A stretch of DNA of 64,000 nucleotides from Anthocerotibacter panamensis C109 (GCF_018389385.1 NZ_CP062698.1:871501-935500); one strand, 5' to 3'; counted from the first letter of the stretch, positions 36,993 through 47,144 are shown. A program made the numbers and translations. The notes: generated from the letters alone by a model not told the origin.

Positions 36993-37767
36993 GGCGCTGC
37001 TTGCGATACTTCTGGAACCAAGGCGGGGTCAAGCCTTGAGCAAAGTTCTGAATCGCCTCCACCCGCGCGGGGGCGCTGAGCCAGTGCTGTAGCTCAGCCA
37101 TAGCCAGATCAGTCTGTTCCTCGCGGGTGCCTGTAAGTCGGGTGAGGTAGCGCTTGCTCGTCGCCATGGCCTCGGGCGAAGAGGACAACAAGCGCTGCAC
37201 CTGACGATGCACAGCCTCAGCCAGATCCGGGGCCACTTCATCGACCAGACCAAAAATCTGAGCCTCAGCCGCAGGAATACCCCGGCTACTCAGCGCCAGA
37301 TAACGGACCCGAGCCACAGGCAGCCGCCCGAGTAAAAAAGGTGCAATCAGCGCCGGGATCATACCCACGATGACCTCCGAGAGCATAAAGACCGCCGCTC
37401 GATCCGCCAGTACCAGATCACAGGCTGCCACCAGCCCCAGCCCACCGCCGGTGACTTTGCCTGCGACACAGGCCACGACCGGACAAGGAGCATCAGCAAT
37501 CAGCGTCAGGCACTCCAGGAAGACCCGGCCCAACGCCAAGTCCGGCCTGACGTCTATCTGCCCCAAGTCCAGCCCCTGACAGAAATCTGGGCCTTCAGCC
37601 TTAAGGAGGATGACCCGGCAGTGGGGGTCCATCGTGGCGCTGCGTAGCGCCTGCACTAAGGCTCTGAGCAGGGGGGCGTTGAGCGCGTTCCCCCGCTCGG
37701 CGTCCGCCAGAGTGATTTGCGCTACACCGTTTGCAAGTTCGTAACGAACCATCGTCGTCGTCAGCAT
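36985..37767 (-). CDS. ECH1: enoyl-CoA hydratase-like dehydratase (beta-branching)
   Basis: The start chosen is the ATG at 37767, four bases after the HCS stop, because GGAG lies nine bases before it; longer frames reach to 37851 inside the HCS gene. The product is about 260 residues, with crotonase oxyanion motifs FCQGLDL and GKVTGGGLGL. It corresponds to ECH1 (CurE, PksH type), which dehydrates the HMG-like intermediate made by the HCS. It is followed by ECH2 with an 8-nt overlap. The pair HCS-ECH1-ECH2 in this order is diagnostic of beta-alkylation in polyketide synthesis. Confidence 0.9.
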   Translation of the reverse strand: MLTTTMVRYELANGVAQITLADAERGNALNAPLLRALVQALRSATMDPHCRVILLKAEGPDFCQGLDLGQIDVRPDLALGRVFLECLTLIADAPCPVVACVAGKVTGGGLGLVAACDLVLADRAAVFMLSEVIVGMIPALIAPFLLGRLPVARVRYLALSSRGIPAAEAQIFGLVDEVAPDLAEAVHRQVQRLLSSSPEAMATSKRYLTRLTGTREEQTDLAMAELQHWLSAPARVEAIQNFAQGLTPPWFQKYRKQRHD

Positions 37768-37771
37768 CGGC

Positions 37772-38995
37772 TTAACTCCAGTCATAGGTGCGGTGGTACT
37801 GTTCGACGCCCTTGAGGACCAGCAGACCTTGATTGCGGTAGAGCTTGTCATAGGCCCATGCCAGCCCTTCGTGCCGGGGGATATAGTCCGGCTTATCGAT
37901 AAACGTCCAGCGCTCGCGCTCCAGCGTCTCGTATTGCTCCAAGCTGAGGGGGTAGCGTTCGTGCAGGTGCCGGTCCAGATCTAGGCGCTGAACATAGTCT
38001 TTTGCTCCAGGGCCAATCTGCGCACGATAAAACTCCCCCTGACACCCAGAGCCATAGGCGAAGATCGAGATGTAGTCCCCCGCTTGGAGGTCCGAGGCAC
38101 GCTGAAGCAGCCCCAGCAGGGATACAAAATTACTGGCCCCATAAGCTGTACCGATCTGCTTGGCGAAGTAGATACTCTCGACCACTTTTTGGTCAAAACT
38201 GTCGCGGACAGCGGCTTTGCCCGTGACTTCCAGTCGGCTGAGCAGGGTGCGGTGCGCTTGGAGCGCCATACCGGGGAAAGGGGCGTGGTAGATATGCTTT
38301 TTGAAATCCTTGAGGTAGTCCACCGCGCCTAGGATTTTTTCAAAGTGCTCAAAGGCTCCCTCCAAGGCATCCAGATAGGAATAGAGGCTGGTTTGGTTGT
38401 CCGCCCGCTCGACAGTGCTGGTGGGTCTGAAGGTATCGGCGATTTCGTGGGTCCAGTAGCCCGCTTCGGCTAGGTCGATGGCGAGGATCTGCGGGTCGGC
38501 GCTGACGAGCATTGCCACGGCACACCCCCCGCCAATAAAGTCAAACCCTTCCTCCAGGTCCATCCGCGAATAGTCGGAGCTGATGACCAGGGCTTTTTTA
38601 CCGGGGCGGACGCCCGCTGCCACCCACATCAGGGCCATTTTCAGCGCGGCGGTCCCGCTGTAGCAGGCGTGCTTGACCTCGAAGTTGCGGCAGTTGACCG
38701 GTAGCTGACACAGCCGGTGGACCCAAGTAGAGATGGGTTTACTAAAATCCACCGCCGACTCGGTGCCGACAATCAGTAACTCGATATCCCGCAGGTCTTC
38801 GGGTGTCAAGATCCGTTGGGCAGCATTGACCGCCAGGGTCACGGCATCTTCCCAGACCGGCATCACCGAACGTGTCTCGACCATGACTTGCTCACGGGCG
38901 TGATCCGGTGCTTTGCCTCGGGCTTGGGCTAAGTGGACCGCATCGGTGCACAGGCGTCCTGCGTAGAGGTTAATTTTTTCGATCCCGATTTTCAT
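37772..38995 (-). CDS. HMG-CoA synthase-like enzyme (HCS) for beta-branching
   Basis: These 407 residues belong to the HMG-CoA synthase family used in polyketide beta-branching (CurD, JamH, PksG type). The nucleophile is Cys111 in the motif ACYSGTAALK; a catalytic His is likely in HAPFPGMALQ near residue 240. It condenses the acetyl group of a donor ACP with the beta-keto group of the chain on an acceptor ACP. It starts with an ATGA overlap on the KS-AT gene and is followed at four bases by ECH1. Length is normal for the family. Confidence 0.95.
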   Translation of the reverse strand: MKIGIEKINLYAGRLCTDAVHLAQARGKAPDHAREQVMVETRSVMPVWEDAVTLAVNAAQRILTPEDLRDIELLIVGTESAVDFSKPISTWVHRLCQLPVNCRNFEVKHACYSGTAALKMALMWVAAGVRPGKKALVISSDYSRMDLEEGFDFIGGGCAVAMLVSADPQILAIDLAEAGYWTHEIADTFRPTSTVERADNQTSLYSYLDALEGAFEHFEKILGAVDYLKDFKKHIYHAPFPGMALQAHRTLLSRLEVTGKAAVRDSFDQKVVESIYFAKQIGTAYGASNFVSLLGLLQRASDLQAGDYISIFAYGSGCQGEFYRAQIGPGAKDYVQRLDLDRHLHERYPLSLEQYETLERERWTFIDKPDYIPRHEGLAWAYDKLYRNQGLLVLKGVEQYHRTYDWS

Positions 38996-41763
38996 AGAGC
39001 GTCACCTTGATGGCGATAGGACTTGATCTCGTGGGGCTCAAGCCAACAACGGCGGCGCTCAAAGGGATAGGTGGGCAGAGCTACGCGCCGGGGATGGTAG
39101 TCGCGGTCCAGGCCGTTCCAGTCGAGAGGGAGGCCCAGCAGATAGAGCGTCTGTAGGGTACTGAGGAGGGTCTGCCAGTTGTCCTCTTCTTTTTTGAGGG
39201 AGGTCAGCCAAGTCCCCCGACCTTTGGGTAGACAGCGCTTACCCATCTGTGCCAGAGCATTAGCAGGACCGATTTCCACAAAAACCTCATAGCCCCGGTC
39301 CGCCAAGGTCTGAATTTGGTCTGCGAAACGCACCGGCTTTTGGAGGTGGTCGCACCAGTAGTCCGCATCCGGTCCGCGCCCCGGCTCAAAGAGTTGTCCG
39401 GTCAGATTGGAGACCAAGGGGATGCGCGGGGCCAGAGATTGGACGGACTGAGCCAGCGGGCGCAAAGATGCCACGACCGGCTCCACAGCCTGATTGTGGA
39501 AGGCATGGGAGACCGGCAGGGATTTGGTATACGCCCCCGCTTGCTCTAGGGTGAAAAGGATCTTCTCGAGCAAGTCTTGAGGGCCAGAGAGGACGGTGTT
39601 GGTGGGTCCATTGAGGGCGGCTATCGTGACCGCAGGCCCATAAGCGGCGATGGCTGACTGTACTTGGTCAGCAGGGGCCAGGACCACGGCCATCGCGCCC
39701 CCACCGGGCAACGCCTGCATCAGCCGCGCCCGTTCAGCAACCAGCCTGAGCCCGTCCTCCAGACTAAAAACCCCTGCCACGCAAGCCGCCACATACTCCC
39801 CCAGACTGTGCCCCAACACCGCATCCGGGACCACGCCCCAAGAGCGCCACAGGTGCGCTAGGGCATATTCCAGCGCAAACAGTACCGGCTGTGCATAGGC
39901 GGTCTCGTCAAGGGGAGAGGACCTGCCTGCTGCGGGGAAGAGTACTTCCAAGAGGGGTTGTTTTAGATAAGGCGTGAGCAGTTCGCCGCAGTGATCGAGG
40001 GTCTGTCGGAACGTAGGCTGCGTGGTGTAGAGTTCCCGAGCCATCCCGACGTACTGCGCTCCCTGACCGCTGAATAGAAATACCAGCTTCGGGCGGGTAT
40101 CCGGCACCCGGCCCACCTGCAAACCAGGGGCACTCCCCGAGGCGATGAAACCCGCCAACTGCTCTTGCACTTGCTGCGTAGTCTCCGCGACCAGAGCGAG
40201 ACGGTGCAAGAACGCGGTGCGGCCTATATTGGCGGTATGGCACAGGTCCGTCATCTCCAGGTCCGGGTGGTTGATCAAGTGCTCTAGATAGCGCATGGCG
40301 AGCGTACTTAAGGCTTTTTCACTGCGGGCACTGAGAGTGAACAGGTGCAGGGGCCGTTTTACAGATGCGGATGAAACTGTTGGGACCGGAGCTTCTTCGA
40401 GGACCACATGGGCATTGGTCCCGCCAAACCCGAAAGAGCTGACCCCAGCAAAGCGCCGTTCTCCCCCCGTCACCCAGGGCTGAAGCGCCGTAGCGATGCG
40501 AAAGGGCGTGCCGTCCAGGGAGATATTGGGATTGAGTGTCTGGAAATGGACCACCGGAGGAATGGTCTGATGGTGGAGCGAGAGGACAACTTTTATCAGC
40601 GCACAGATCCCGGCGGCACTCTCCAGGTGTCCCATATTGGTCTTCACAGAACCCAACAGGCAGTCGCGCCCTGCGCTGCGGGGTTGACCGTAGACCTGTT
40701 TGAGGGCTTCGACTTCGATGGGGTCGCCGAGGGGGGTACCCGTGCCGTGGGCCTCTAGATAGCTGACCTGTTCGGGTCGGAGTCCGGCATATCCTAGCGC
40801 TGAGCGAATCACTGTCTGTTGCGAGAGGCCATTGGGGGCGGTGAGGCCGTTGGTGCGCCCATCCTGATTGACTGCTGAGCCGCGAATCAGAGCCCAGACG
40901 TGATCCCCGTCCCGTTGGGCATCTGAGAGGCGCTTGAGCACGACAATCCCGCAGCCCTCTCCGCGGACATAGCCGTTGGCACGAGCATCAAAGCTCTTGC
41001 AGCGACCATCGGGGGACATCATCCCAGCCTGCGAAGAGGAAATCGTCGCATCCGGCGAGAGGATCACATTCACCCCCCCAGCCAACGCGATCTCAGAACT
41101 GCCCATCCTGAGGCTCTGACAGGCCAAATCGATGGTGACCAGCGACGAGGAGCAGGCAGTATCTAGGACCATACTCGGCCCGTGCAGGTCAAAAAAATAG
41201 GATAGCCGGTTGGCGACGATGCTGTTGGCGACCCCGGTACTGCCACGGGCGGGCGGGTCTTGGAGCAGTTTAAAAAAGTCAAAGGTCATCAGGCCGATAA
41301 AGACCCCGGTTTTGGTCCCAGCAATCCGCTCCGGGGCCAGCCCTGCGTGCTCTAGGGCTTCCCAGGCGACTTCCAGGAGGAGGCGTTGCTGCGGGTCCAT
41401 CCCAGCAGCTTCCCGAGCAGACAGGCTAAAAAAGTAGGGATCAAATTGGTCCACCTGATCCAAAAAGCCCCCCCAGCGCGTGTTCATCTTGACCGGCGAG
41501 GCCAGATCCGGGTCGTAGAAGGCATCCACATCCCAGCGTTCGGTGGGGACTTCGGTGATGGTGTCGCGGCCCTCTTGGAGGACCTGCCAGAACTTCGCGG
41601 GGCTATCGACTCCGCCAGGGAAGCGGCAGCCGATACCCACGACCGCAATCGGTTCGTTTTGGGTGCGCTCCAGGGCGGCGAGGCGTCCCTGCATCTCTTC
41701 GAGCTTGAGCAAGGCCCGTTGTAGGGGGCTGAGATGGGCAAAGCGTTCAGCAACATTGGTCAT
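38992..41763 (-). CDS. PKS KS-AT didomain without a carrier
   Basis: The ATG at 41763 has a GAGG site about eight bases upstream; a GTG at 41775 overlapping the previous stop is possible. The protein (about 923 residues) has an N-terminal helix, a KS (Cys near 203 in DTACSSS, EAHGTGT and NMGH intact) and an AT (GHSLGE near 650; HAFH, the malonyl signature). It ends directly after the post-AT linker (TYPFERRRCWLE), so DH, KR and ACP are missing. It precedes the HMG-synthase cassette. In known cassettes a KS with Ser for Cys decarboxylates malonyl-ACP; here the Cys is kept. It may load the free ACP or the AT-less KS-ACP module, or act as one half of a split module. Confidence 0.92.
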   Translation of the reverse strand: MTNVAERFAHLSPLQRALLKLEEMQGRLAALERTQNEPIAVVGIGCRFPGGVDSPAKFWQVLQEGRDTITEVPTERWDVDAFYDPDLASPVKMNTRWGGFLDQVDQFDPYFFSLSAREAAGMDPQQRLLLEVAWEALEHAGLAPERIAGTKTGVFIGLMTFDFFKLLQDPPARGSTGVANSIVANRLSYFFDLHGPSMVLDTACSSSLVTIDLACQSLRMGSSEIALAGGVNVILSPDATISSSQAGMMSPDGRCKSFDARANGYVRGEGCGIVVLKRLSDAQRDGDHVWALIRGSAVNQDGRTNGLTAPNGLSQQTVIRSALGYAGLRPEQVSYLEAHGTGTPLGDPIEVEALKQVYGQPRSAGRDCLLGSVKTNMGHLESAAGICALIKVVLSLHHQTIPPVVHFQTLNPNISLDGTPFRIATALQPWVTGGERRFAGVSSFGFGGTNAHVVLEEAPVPTVSSASVKRPLHLFTLSARSEKALSTLAMRYLEHLINHPDLEMTDLCHTANIGRTAFLHRLALVAETTQQVQEQLAGFIASGSAPGLQVGRVPDTRPKLVFLFSGQGAQYVGMARELYTTQPTFRQTLDHCGELLTPYLKQPLLEVLFPAAGRSSPLDETAYAQPVLFALEYALAHLWRSWGVVPDAVLGHSLGEYVAACVAGVFSLEDGLRLVAERARLMQALPGGGAMAVVLAPADQVQSAIAAYGPAVTIAALNGPTNTVLSGPQDLLEKILFTLEQAGAYTKSLPVSHAFHNQAVEPVVASLRPLAQSVQSLAPRIPLVSNLTGQLFEPGRGPDADYWCDHLQKPVRFADQIQTLADRGYEVFVEIGPANALAQMGKRCLPKGRGTWLTSLKKEEDNWQTLLSTLQTLYLLGLPLDWNGLDRDYHPRRVALPTYPFERRRCWLEPHEIKSYRHQGDAL

Positions 41764-41771
41764 AGTGGCCC

Positions 41772-44700
41772 TCACAGCAGGTCCAGTTTTTGCAGTAATA
41801 GCGCCTCTAGCTCGTCTTCAGACAGCGCTTGGAGTTGTGTAGCCAAGTGATCCAAGCTATCGGGAGCCATGGGAGGGGCTTCCGGCTCGGTCAGATCTAG
41901 AGCTAACACCCCGCGGGCCAGATGTCCCGCCAGGGCTTCGACGGTCGGGTGATTAAAGAGCAAGGTCGCAGGCAGGGTGCGTCCAAGCGTGGCTCCCAGG
42001 TTGCGCGTCAGGTTGAGGGCGAGCAGCGAGTCGAGGCCCAAGTCGCGCAGAGGCTGCCGGGGGTCCAGCGTTTGGGTGAAGCCCAGGACTTTTGCCGCCT
42101 GCTCACGCACATGGTTGACCAACAGTTCCAGCCGTTCCCCGGGGAGGGCTTGGGCCAAGCGTTGGTTGAGGTCGAGGGCCGGGGCTGTAACGGCGGCGGG
42201 CAGCATATCGCGCAACAAGGCCGGTGCCCCGCCAGCGGGATATTGCTGGAGAAACTGCGCCCACCGCACCGGCATGACGCCCCTTTGGGTCAGGTTTTGG
42301 GCCAGCAATTGCTCCAGAGCCGCGAAAGCCTGCTCGGGTGGGATCAGCTCTAGCCCTTGGTTGAGCCAGGGATGGACTTGCCGGTCACCTCGTGCAGTAG
42401 CCATCCCTCCCTCGGCCCACGGACCCCAATTCACACTCAGCGCAGGGAGTCCTTCCGCCCGCCGCCTGTGCGCCAGCGCATCCAGAAACGCATTGGCCGC
42501 AGTGTAGTTGCCCTGTCCCGGCGAACCAAGGAGCGCAGCTATCGAGGAGAACAGAACAAAGAAATCCAGGGGCAGGTCTCGGGTCAACCGATGGAGGTGC
42601 CATGCCCCCTGCACTTTGGGCGCGAGCACCCGAGCAAAACGTTCCCAGTCCTGTCTGAGGAGCACCCCGTCATCGAGGGCACCCGCCGCATGAATAATTC
42701 CCTTAAGCGGAAGTAGAACGTGCCCGAGGACCCGTTCTACTTCCGCGAACTGAGCTATATCTGCTTGCAGGACGAGAATCTGTGCTCCTGCCTGCTCCAA
42801 CGCAGCGAGGACCTCGATTGCGGACGCAGAAGGCCCCTTGCGTCCGACCAGCACCAAAGAACGCGCACCCCGGTCCACCAACCAGCGGGCGACCTGAAGC
42901 CCAAGAGCCCCCAGTCCTCCGGTGACCAGATAGCTACCTTCTATGCTGAGCGCAAGTGGGGTGGTTTTGGAGATACGCTCCTGCACCAGTCGGGCTGTCA
43001 GCCGTTCTCCTGCTCTGAAGGCCAGTTGGTCTTCGCCGTCCGAGCCCAGCAGCTCTTCAACCAAGTTTTTCGCCTGCGCAGGGGTGGTCAGGTCCAGATC
43101 CACCAGCCCGCCCCAGAGTTCGGGATGTTCCTGCGCGACCACCCGTCCCAAGCCCCAGAGCGTCGCCTGAGCCACGTCCACCCGGTCGGTTTTTGTGATG
43201 GCCTGCACGCCCTGCGTCACCAGCCAGAGCCGCGGGGGAGGGCCAGCCGCGAGACTCGCTTGCTGAACCAAGCCCTGAACGAGGGACAAAGCACTGCCAC
43301 AACCGAGTAGTTGAGCGGTTTCTAGATCGGTAGTTTGGAGTCCCCATAGGTGAAGTACCCCTTTAGGCGGACGCTGCGCGTGCTTAAACCATTCCTGCAC
43401 CTGTTGGTGAAATCCCTCGGGTTGGGACGGGTCCAGCTCCTCTGCGCCCGTCCCGGCATAGACTAGCGTGCAGGACTCCCCGCGCTCTTCCAAAAGACGG
43501 GCCACCTGCATCCCCCAGCCCCCCCGGTCCGCCAAAATCAGCCAGGAACCAGGAGCCATCGAACGGGTAGCAGCCCGCTTGCGGGCCTGCCATTGAATCG
43601 TATACAGCCCGTCTTCCCAGGGTTCCCGACGCAGCAACGCCCCACGGGAGGCCCGTTTTGCCAGGAGACCCCGAATTTGAGCCACGACGCGCCCTGTTTC
43701 ATCCCAGAGGAGCAGATCTACCGTGAAGGTCTCGCCTTGGCTCTGCGTCCCCGGTTGTACCTGAGCAGAAGCCCAAAGTGTGGTACTGACCGGACCCAAG
43801 ACCCGCACCTGCTCTAGGCTCAAGGGTAGATAGATATCCTCTTGCGAGCGCGGCAGGGCCGCCACCGAGACCTGGAGAAAACTGTCAAAAAGAGCCGGAT
43901 GGATCTGATAAGCCCCCAGCGTAGCCATCAGCGCTTGTGGAACTTTGAGTTGGGCGAACGCCTCCCCATCCCGCCGCCAAAGCTGCGCTATCCCCTGAAA
44001 GGTCGGGCCATATTCCAGACCCTGTTGGGCCAACGGTCGGTAGTATTCAGCGAGCATGGGACAGCGCGCCTGTAGCTCAGCTATCGCCGCTCGATCCGGG
44101 GCAGTAGGAGGAGTAGCTGTCGGTTCCACCCGGACCAGCCCGGTTACATGGCGCGTCCAGGCATCTGCCGCTGCGTCCACCAGACTAAACACTTCAAACC
44201 CGGCACTCCGGTCCCCCTTGCGCTCCAAAATGACCTGGAAGTGCCGCTGCTCCGCCTCGCTCAAGATTAGCGGTTCCTGAATCACGACTTCTTCCAAAAC
44301 CAGCCCCTGCGTCCCAAACACCTCCCCCGCCGCCGCCAGCACCGCTTCCAGATAAGCTGCTGCCGGGAGTACGATCAGTCCGTGGACGCGATGATCGTGC
44401 AGATAGGGCAGTCGCGCCACGCTCAGCACCGAGGCAAACTGCACAGCTCGATTCAGCGGGGAACGCAACCGCTCCCCGAGCAAGGGATGTCCGCCTGATC
44501 GTGCAGCCGCTGGCTGCGGATCGAGCCAATACCGTTCCCGCTCAAAGGGATAGGTGGGCAAAACCAGCCGTAGCCGCCGCTCATGGGCATAAAATCCCGA
44601 CCAATCGATATCCGTGCCCGCCAACCAGAGTTGCCCCAAACTCTTCAAGAGCGTGGCACTATCTTTCTCCTCAGCCCGAGGATGCGGGAGCGAACAGAGC

Positions 44701-47144
44701 ACTAAATGCCCCGCAGCCTTTTCCTGAGCCAGGGTGCTCAAAGTGACGCCAGGGCCGACCTCCAGCAAGATCCGCTCAGGGTCGGTGAGCAGTTCGTGCA
44801 GCCCCGCATCAAATTGGACAGGCTCGCGCAAATGCCGCACCCAATAGTCAGGATCGGTGGCTTCCTCAGCGGTGATCCAGGTCCCGGTCACATTGGAGAG
44901 GTAGGGAATCTGCGGGGGTTGGAGGGAGATTTTGCCCACATGTTGGCGCAAGGACTCCCGGATCGGATCGAGCATCGGGGAGTGAAACGCATGGGATGTG
45001 CGCAGCAGTCGGCAGTCTACACCCTGTCCCACAAGTTGGGCCTGCAACCGCTCGATGCGCTCAGTCGGCCCCGCGACGACCTGCCGCAGGGGTCCATTGC
45101 TGGCAGCTAGCGCTAAATCTGCATCCAAGAGCGCGTTCACTTCCTCCAGAGGTAGCCGGATCGAGAGCATCTGCCCCCCCGCCACCTGCTGCATCAAGCG
45201 CCCGCGCGCTGCAACCAGCGTCAGGGCTTCCTCCAGCGTGAATACCCCTGCTAGACAAGCCGCTACATATTCACCGATACTGTGCCCGATCATCGCCTGC
45301 GGCGCGACGCCCCAGGATTGCCAGAGACGAGCCAGAGCGTATTCGACGACAAAGAGGGCCGGTTGCGCAAGGCGCGTCTGCTCCAGCCGGGTTTGGGCTG
45401 CGTGCGTGGCGTGCGCCTGCGGGTACAAGATTTGACGCAAATCCATTCCCAGCAAAGGTTTTAGCAGTTGAGCCTGCCGGTCAATGAGGTCTGCAAACAC
45501 CGGCTCGCGCTGATAGAGCCCCTGAGCCATCCCCCCGTATTGCGCCCCCTGCCCCGAGAACATAAACGCCACCGGACGGGGACGCGGCTCCCGGTCCGCT
45601 ATTTGAAGGCCCTCCCCCGAAGTCAAGGCCGCTATCGCCTCCGCCCGGTCACGGACAACGAGACAAGAGCGGTGATAAAACGGCTTGCGCCCCACCTGCA
45701 AAGTAAAGGCCACATCCGCCAGATCCAGGTCGGGATGGCGCTCTAGATGCGCCGCGAGGTTTTGTTGAGCCTGAGCCAACGCCTTGGGGGTCTTAGCTGA
45801 GCAGACCAGTAAATATTCCGGGCGCAGCGAGGCTTCAGAGACCAGACTTGGCGCTTCTTCGAGGATGGCATGGGCATTGGTACCCCCGATCCCCAGAGAA
45901 CTGACCCCAGCGCGGCGCGGGCCATCGGCGTCTGACCAAGGCTGTGGCTGCGTCACCACATAAAAAGGACTGTTGGCAAAGTCAATCTGCGGGTTGGGCG
46001 TCTCGAAGTGTAGGCTGGGCGGTACTAGCTTGTGGTCCAACGCCAGCACCGTCTTGAGCAAGCCCGCGATCCCCGAAGCAACCCCCATATGCCCGATATT
46101 GCTCTTCACCGAACCTACGGCACAATATCCCGTCCGGTCTGTGCCCGCGCGAAAGGCCTTGGTCAGCCCCGCAATCTCGATCGGGTCACCCAAGGCGGTC
46201 CCCGTCCCATGCGCCTCAACATAGGTCACCGAGTCCGGGTCCACCCCAGCCAGAGCCAAGGCTTCGGCGATGACCTGCGCCTGCCCATCCACACTGGTTG
46301 CTGTATAGCCAATCTTCCCGGAGCCGTCATTGTTGACCGCCGAACCTCTGATTACCGCATGGATATGATCCCCGTCCGCCAGGGCGTCCGTGAGCCGTTT
46401 TAGGACCACCAAACCCACACCATTGCCAAAGAGCGTCCCGGACGCCTCTTTATCGAAAGCCCGACAATGCCCGTCCGGTGAAACAATGCCCCCTTCCAAA
46501 TACTGATAGCCGCTCTTGGGCAAGATCCACAGCGAAACTGCCCCGGCGAGGGCCATGTCCATCTCGCCATTGAGCAGGCTCTGACAGGCCATATGCACCG
46601 CCACGAGTGCTGTTGAACAGGCTGTCTGAACGGTGACACTCGGCCCTCGTAAATTGAGCTTGTAGGCAGTGCGCGTCGCCAGAAAATCCGGTGAGCTCCC
46701 CGCCAGAGAAGTCAAAAAATCCCCGCTCAGGTCCGGGTAGGTCCGGCTGTAGAGCATATAGGTATTGATGCCGATGCCCCCATAGACCCCAATCGCGCCA
46801 GGGTAGGTGTCCGGGTTGTAGCCCGCGTGCTCCAGCGATTCCCAGGCACACTCCAAAAAGAGCCGTTGCTGAGGGTCGAGCGCGATAGCTTCGGCGGGAG
46901 CATAACCAAAAAAGGCCGCATCAAAGAACTCGCTATCCGCCAACAGGGGCGCAGCTTTTATATAGTTGGCGTCTTGGAGCCGTTCAGGCGGGACACCCGC
47001 TTGGCGCAGTTCGGCGTCACTGAAAAAAGAAATGGATTCGACGCCCGCTTTGAGGTTTTGCCAGAATGCATCTAGGTTTGTAGCCCCCGGAAAGCGGCCC
47101 GCCATGCCGACAATGGCAATAGCATTTTCGTCCATGTTATTCAT
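41772..47144 (-). CDS. PKS module KS-AT-DH-KR-ACP
   Basis: This 1790-residue type I PKS module has a KS (Cys near residue 175 in [19 protein letters not shown]), an AT (GHSIGE near 620; HAFHS, malonyl type), a DH (HDHRVHGLIVLP near 919; HPALFDSFLQ near 1086), a KR (GGLGALG near 1411; LDD motif of B type; Tyr near 1546 in GNYTAANAF) and an ACP (LGLDSLLAL near 1705). It has no ER. It should add a malonyl unit and process it to an alkene. The N-terminus goes straight into the KS without a long docking helix; the C-terminus has the LSEDELEALL tail. It starts with an ATGA overlap on the loading gene behind a GGGGGAG site. Confidence 0.96.
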   Translation of the reverse strand: MNNMDENAIAIVGMAGRFPGATNLDAFWQNLKAGVESISFFSDAELRQAGVPPERLQDANYIKAAPLLADSEFFDAAFFGYAPAEAIALDPQQRLFLECAWESLEHAGYNPDTYPGAIGVYGGIGINTYMLYSRTYPDLSGDFLTSLAGSSPDFLATRTAYKLNLRGPSVTVQTACSTALVAVHMACQSLLNGEMDMALAGAVSLWILPKSGYQYLEGGIVSPDGHCRAFDKEASGTLFGNGVGLVVLKRLTDALADGDHIHAVIRGSAVNNDGSGKIGYTATSVDGQAQVIAEALALAGVDPDSVTYVEAHGTGTALGDPIEIAGLTKAFRAGTDRTGYCAVGSVKSNIGHMGVASGIAGLLKTVLALDHKLVPPSLHFETPNPQIDFANSPFYVVTQPQPWSDADGPRRAGVSSLGIGGTNAHAILEEAPSLVSEASLRPEYLLVCSAKTPKALAQAQQNLAAHLERHPDLDLADVAFTLQVGRKPFYHRSCLVVRDRAEAIAALTSGEGLQIADREPRPRPVAFMFSGQGAQYGGMAQGLYQREPVFADLIDRQAQLLKPLLGMDLRQILYPQAHATHAAQTRLEQTRLAQPALFVVEYALARLWQSWGVAPQAMIGHSIGEYVAACLAGVFTLEEALTLVAARGRLMQQVAGGQMLSIRLPLEEVNALLDADLALAASNGPLRQVVAGPTERIERLQAQLVGQGVDCRLLRTSHAFHSPMLDPIRESLRQHVGKISLQPPQIPYLSNVTGTWITAEEATDPDYWVRHLREPVQFDAGLHELLTDPERILLEVGPGVTLSTLAQEKAAGHLVLCSLPHPRAEEKDSATLLKSLGQLWLAGTDIDWSGFYAHERRLRLVLPTYPFERERYWLDPQPAAARSGGHPLLGERLRSPLNRAVQFASVLSVARLPYLHDHRVHGLIVLPAAAYLEAVLAAAGEVFGTQGLVLEEVVIQEPLILSEAEQRHFQVILERKGDRSAGFEVFSLVDAAADAWTRHVTGLVRVEPTATPPTAPDRAAIAELQARCPMLAEYYRPLAQQGLEYGPTFQGIAQLWRRDGEAFAQLKVPQALMATLGAYQIHPALFDSFLQVSVAALPRSQEDIYLPLSLEQVRVLGPVSTTLWASAQVQPGTQSQGETFTVDLLLWDETGRVVAQIRGLLAKRASRGALLRREPWEDGLYTIQWQARKRAATRSMAPGSWLILADRGGWGMQVARLLEERGESCTLVYAGTGAEELDPSQPEGFHQQVQEWFKHAQRPPKGVLHLWGLQTTDLETAQLLGCGSALSLVQGLVQQASLAAGPPPRLWLVTQGVQAITKTDRVDVAQATLWGLGRVVAQEHPELWGGLVDLDLTTPAQAKNLVEELLGSDGEDQLAFRAGERLTARLVQERISKTTPLALSIEGSYLVTGGLGALGLQVARWLVDRGARSLVLVGRKGPSASAIEVLAALEQAGAQILVLQADIAQFAEVERVLGHVLLPLKGIIHAAGALDDGVLLRQDWERFARVLAPKVQGAWHLHRLTRDLPLDFFVLFSSIAALLGSPGQGNYTAANAFLDALAHRRRAEGLPALSVNWGPWAEGGMATARGDRQVHPWLNQGLELIPPEQAFAALEQLLAQNLTQRGVMPVRWAQFLQQYPAGGAPALLRDMLPAAVTAPALDLNQRLAQALPGERLELLVNHVREQAAKVLGFTQTLDPRQPLRDLGLDSLLALNLTRNLGATLGRTLPATLLFNHPTVEALAGHLARGVLALDLTEPEAPPMAPDSLDHLATQLQALSEDELEALLLQKLDLL

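Noticed and set aside
34964-41763. Cyclopropane or vinyl-chloride branching as in curacin or jamaicamide
   Set aside because: No halogenase domain is present in the window, so plain methyl branching is more likely.
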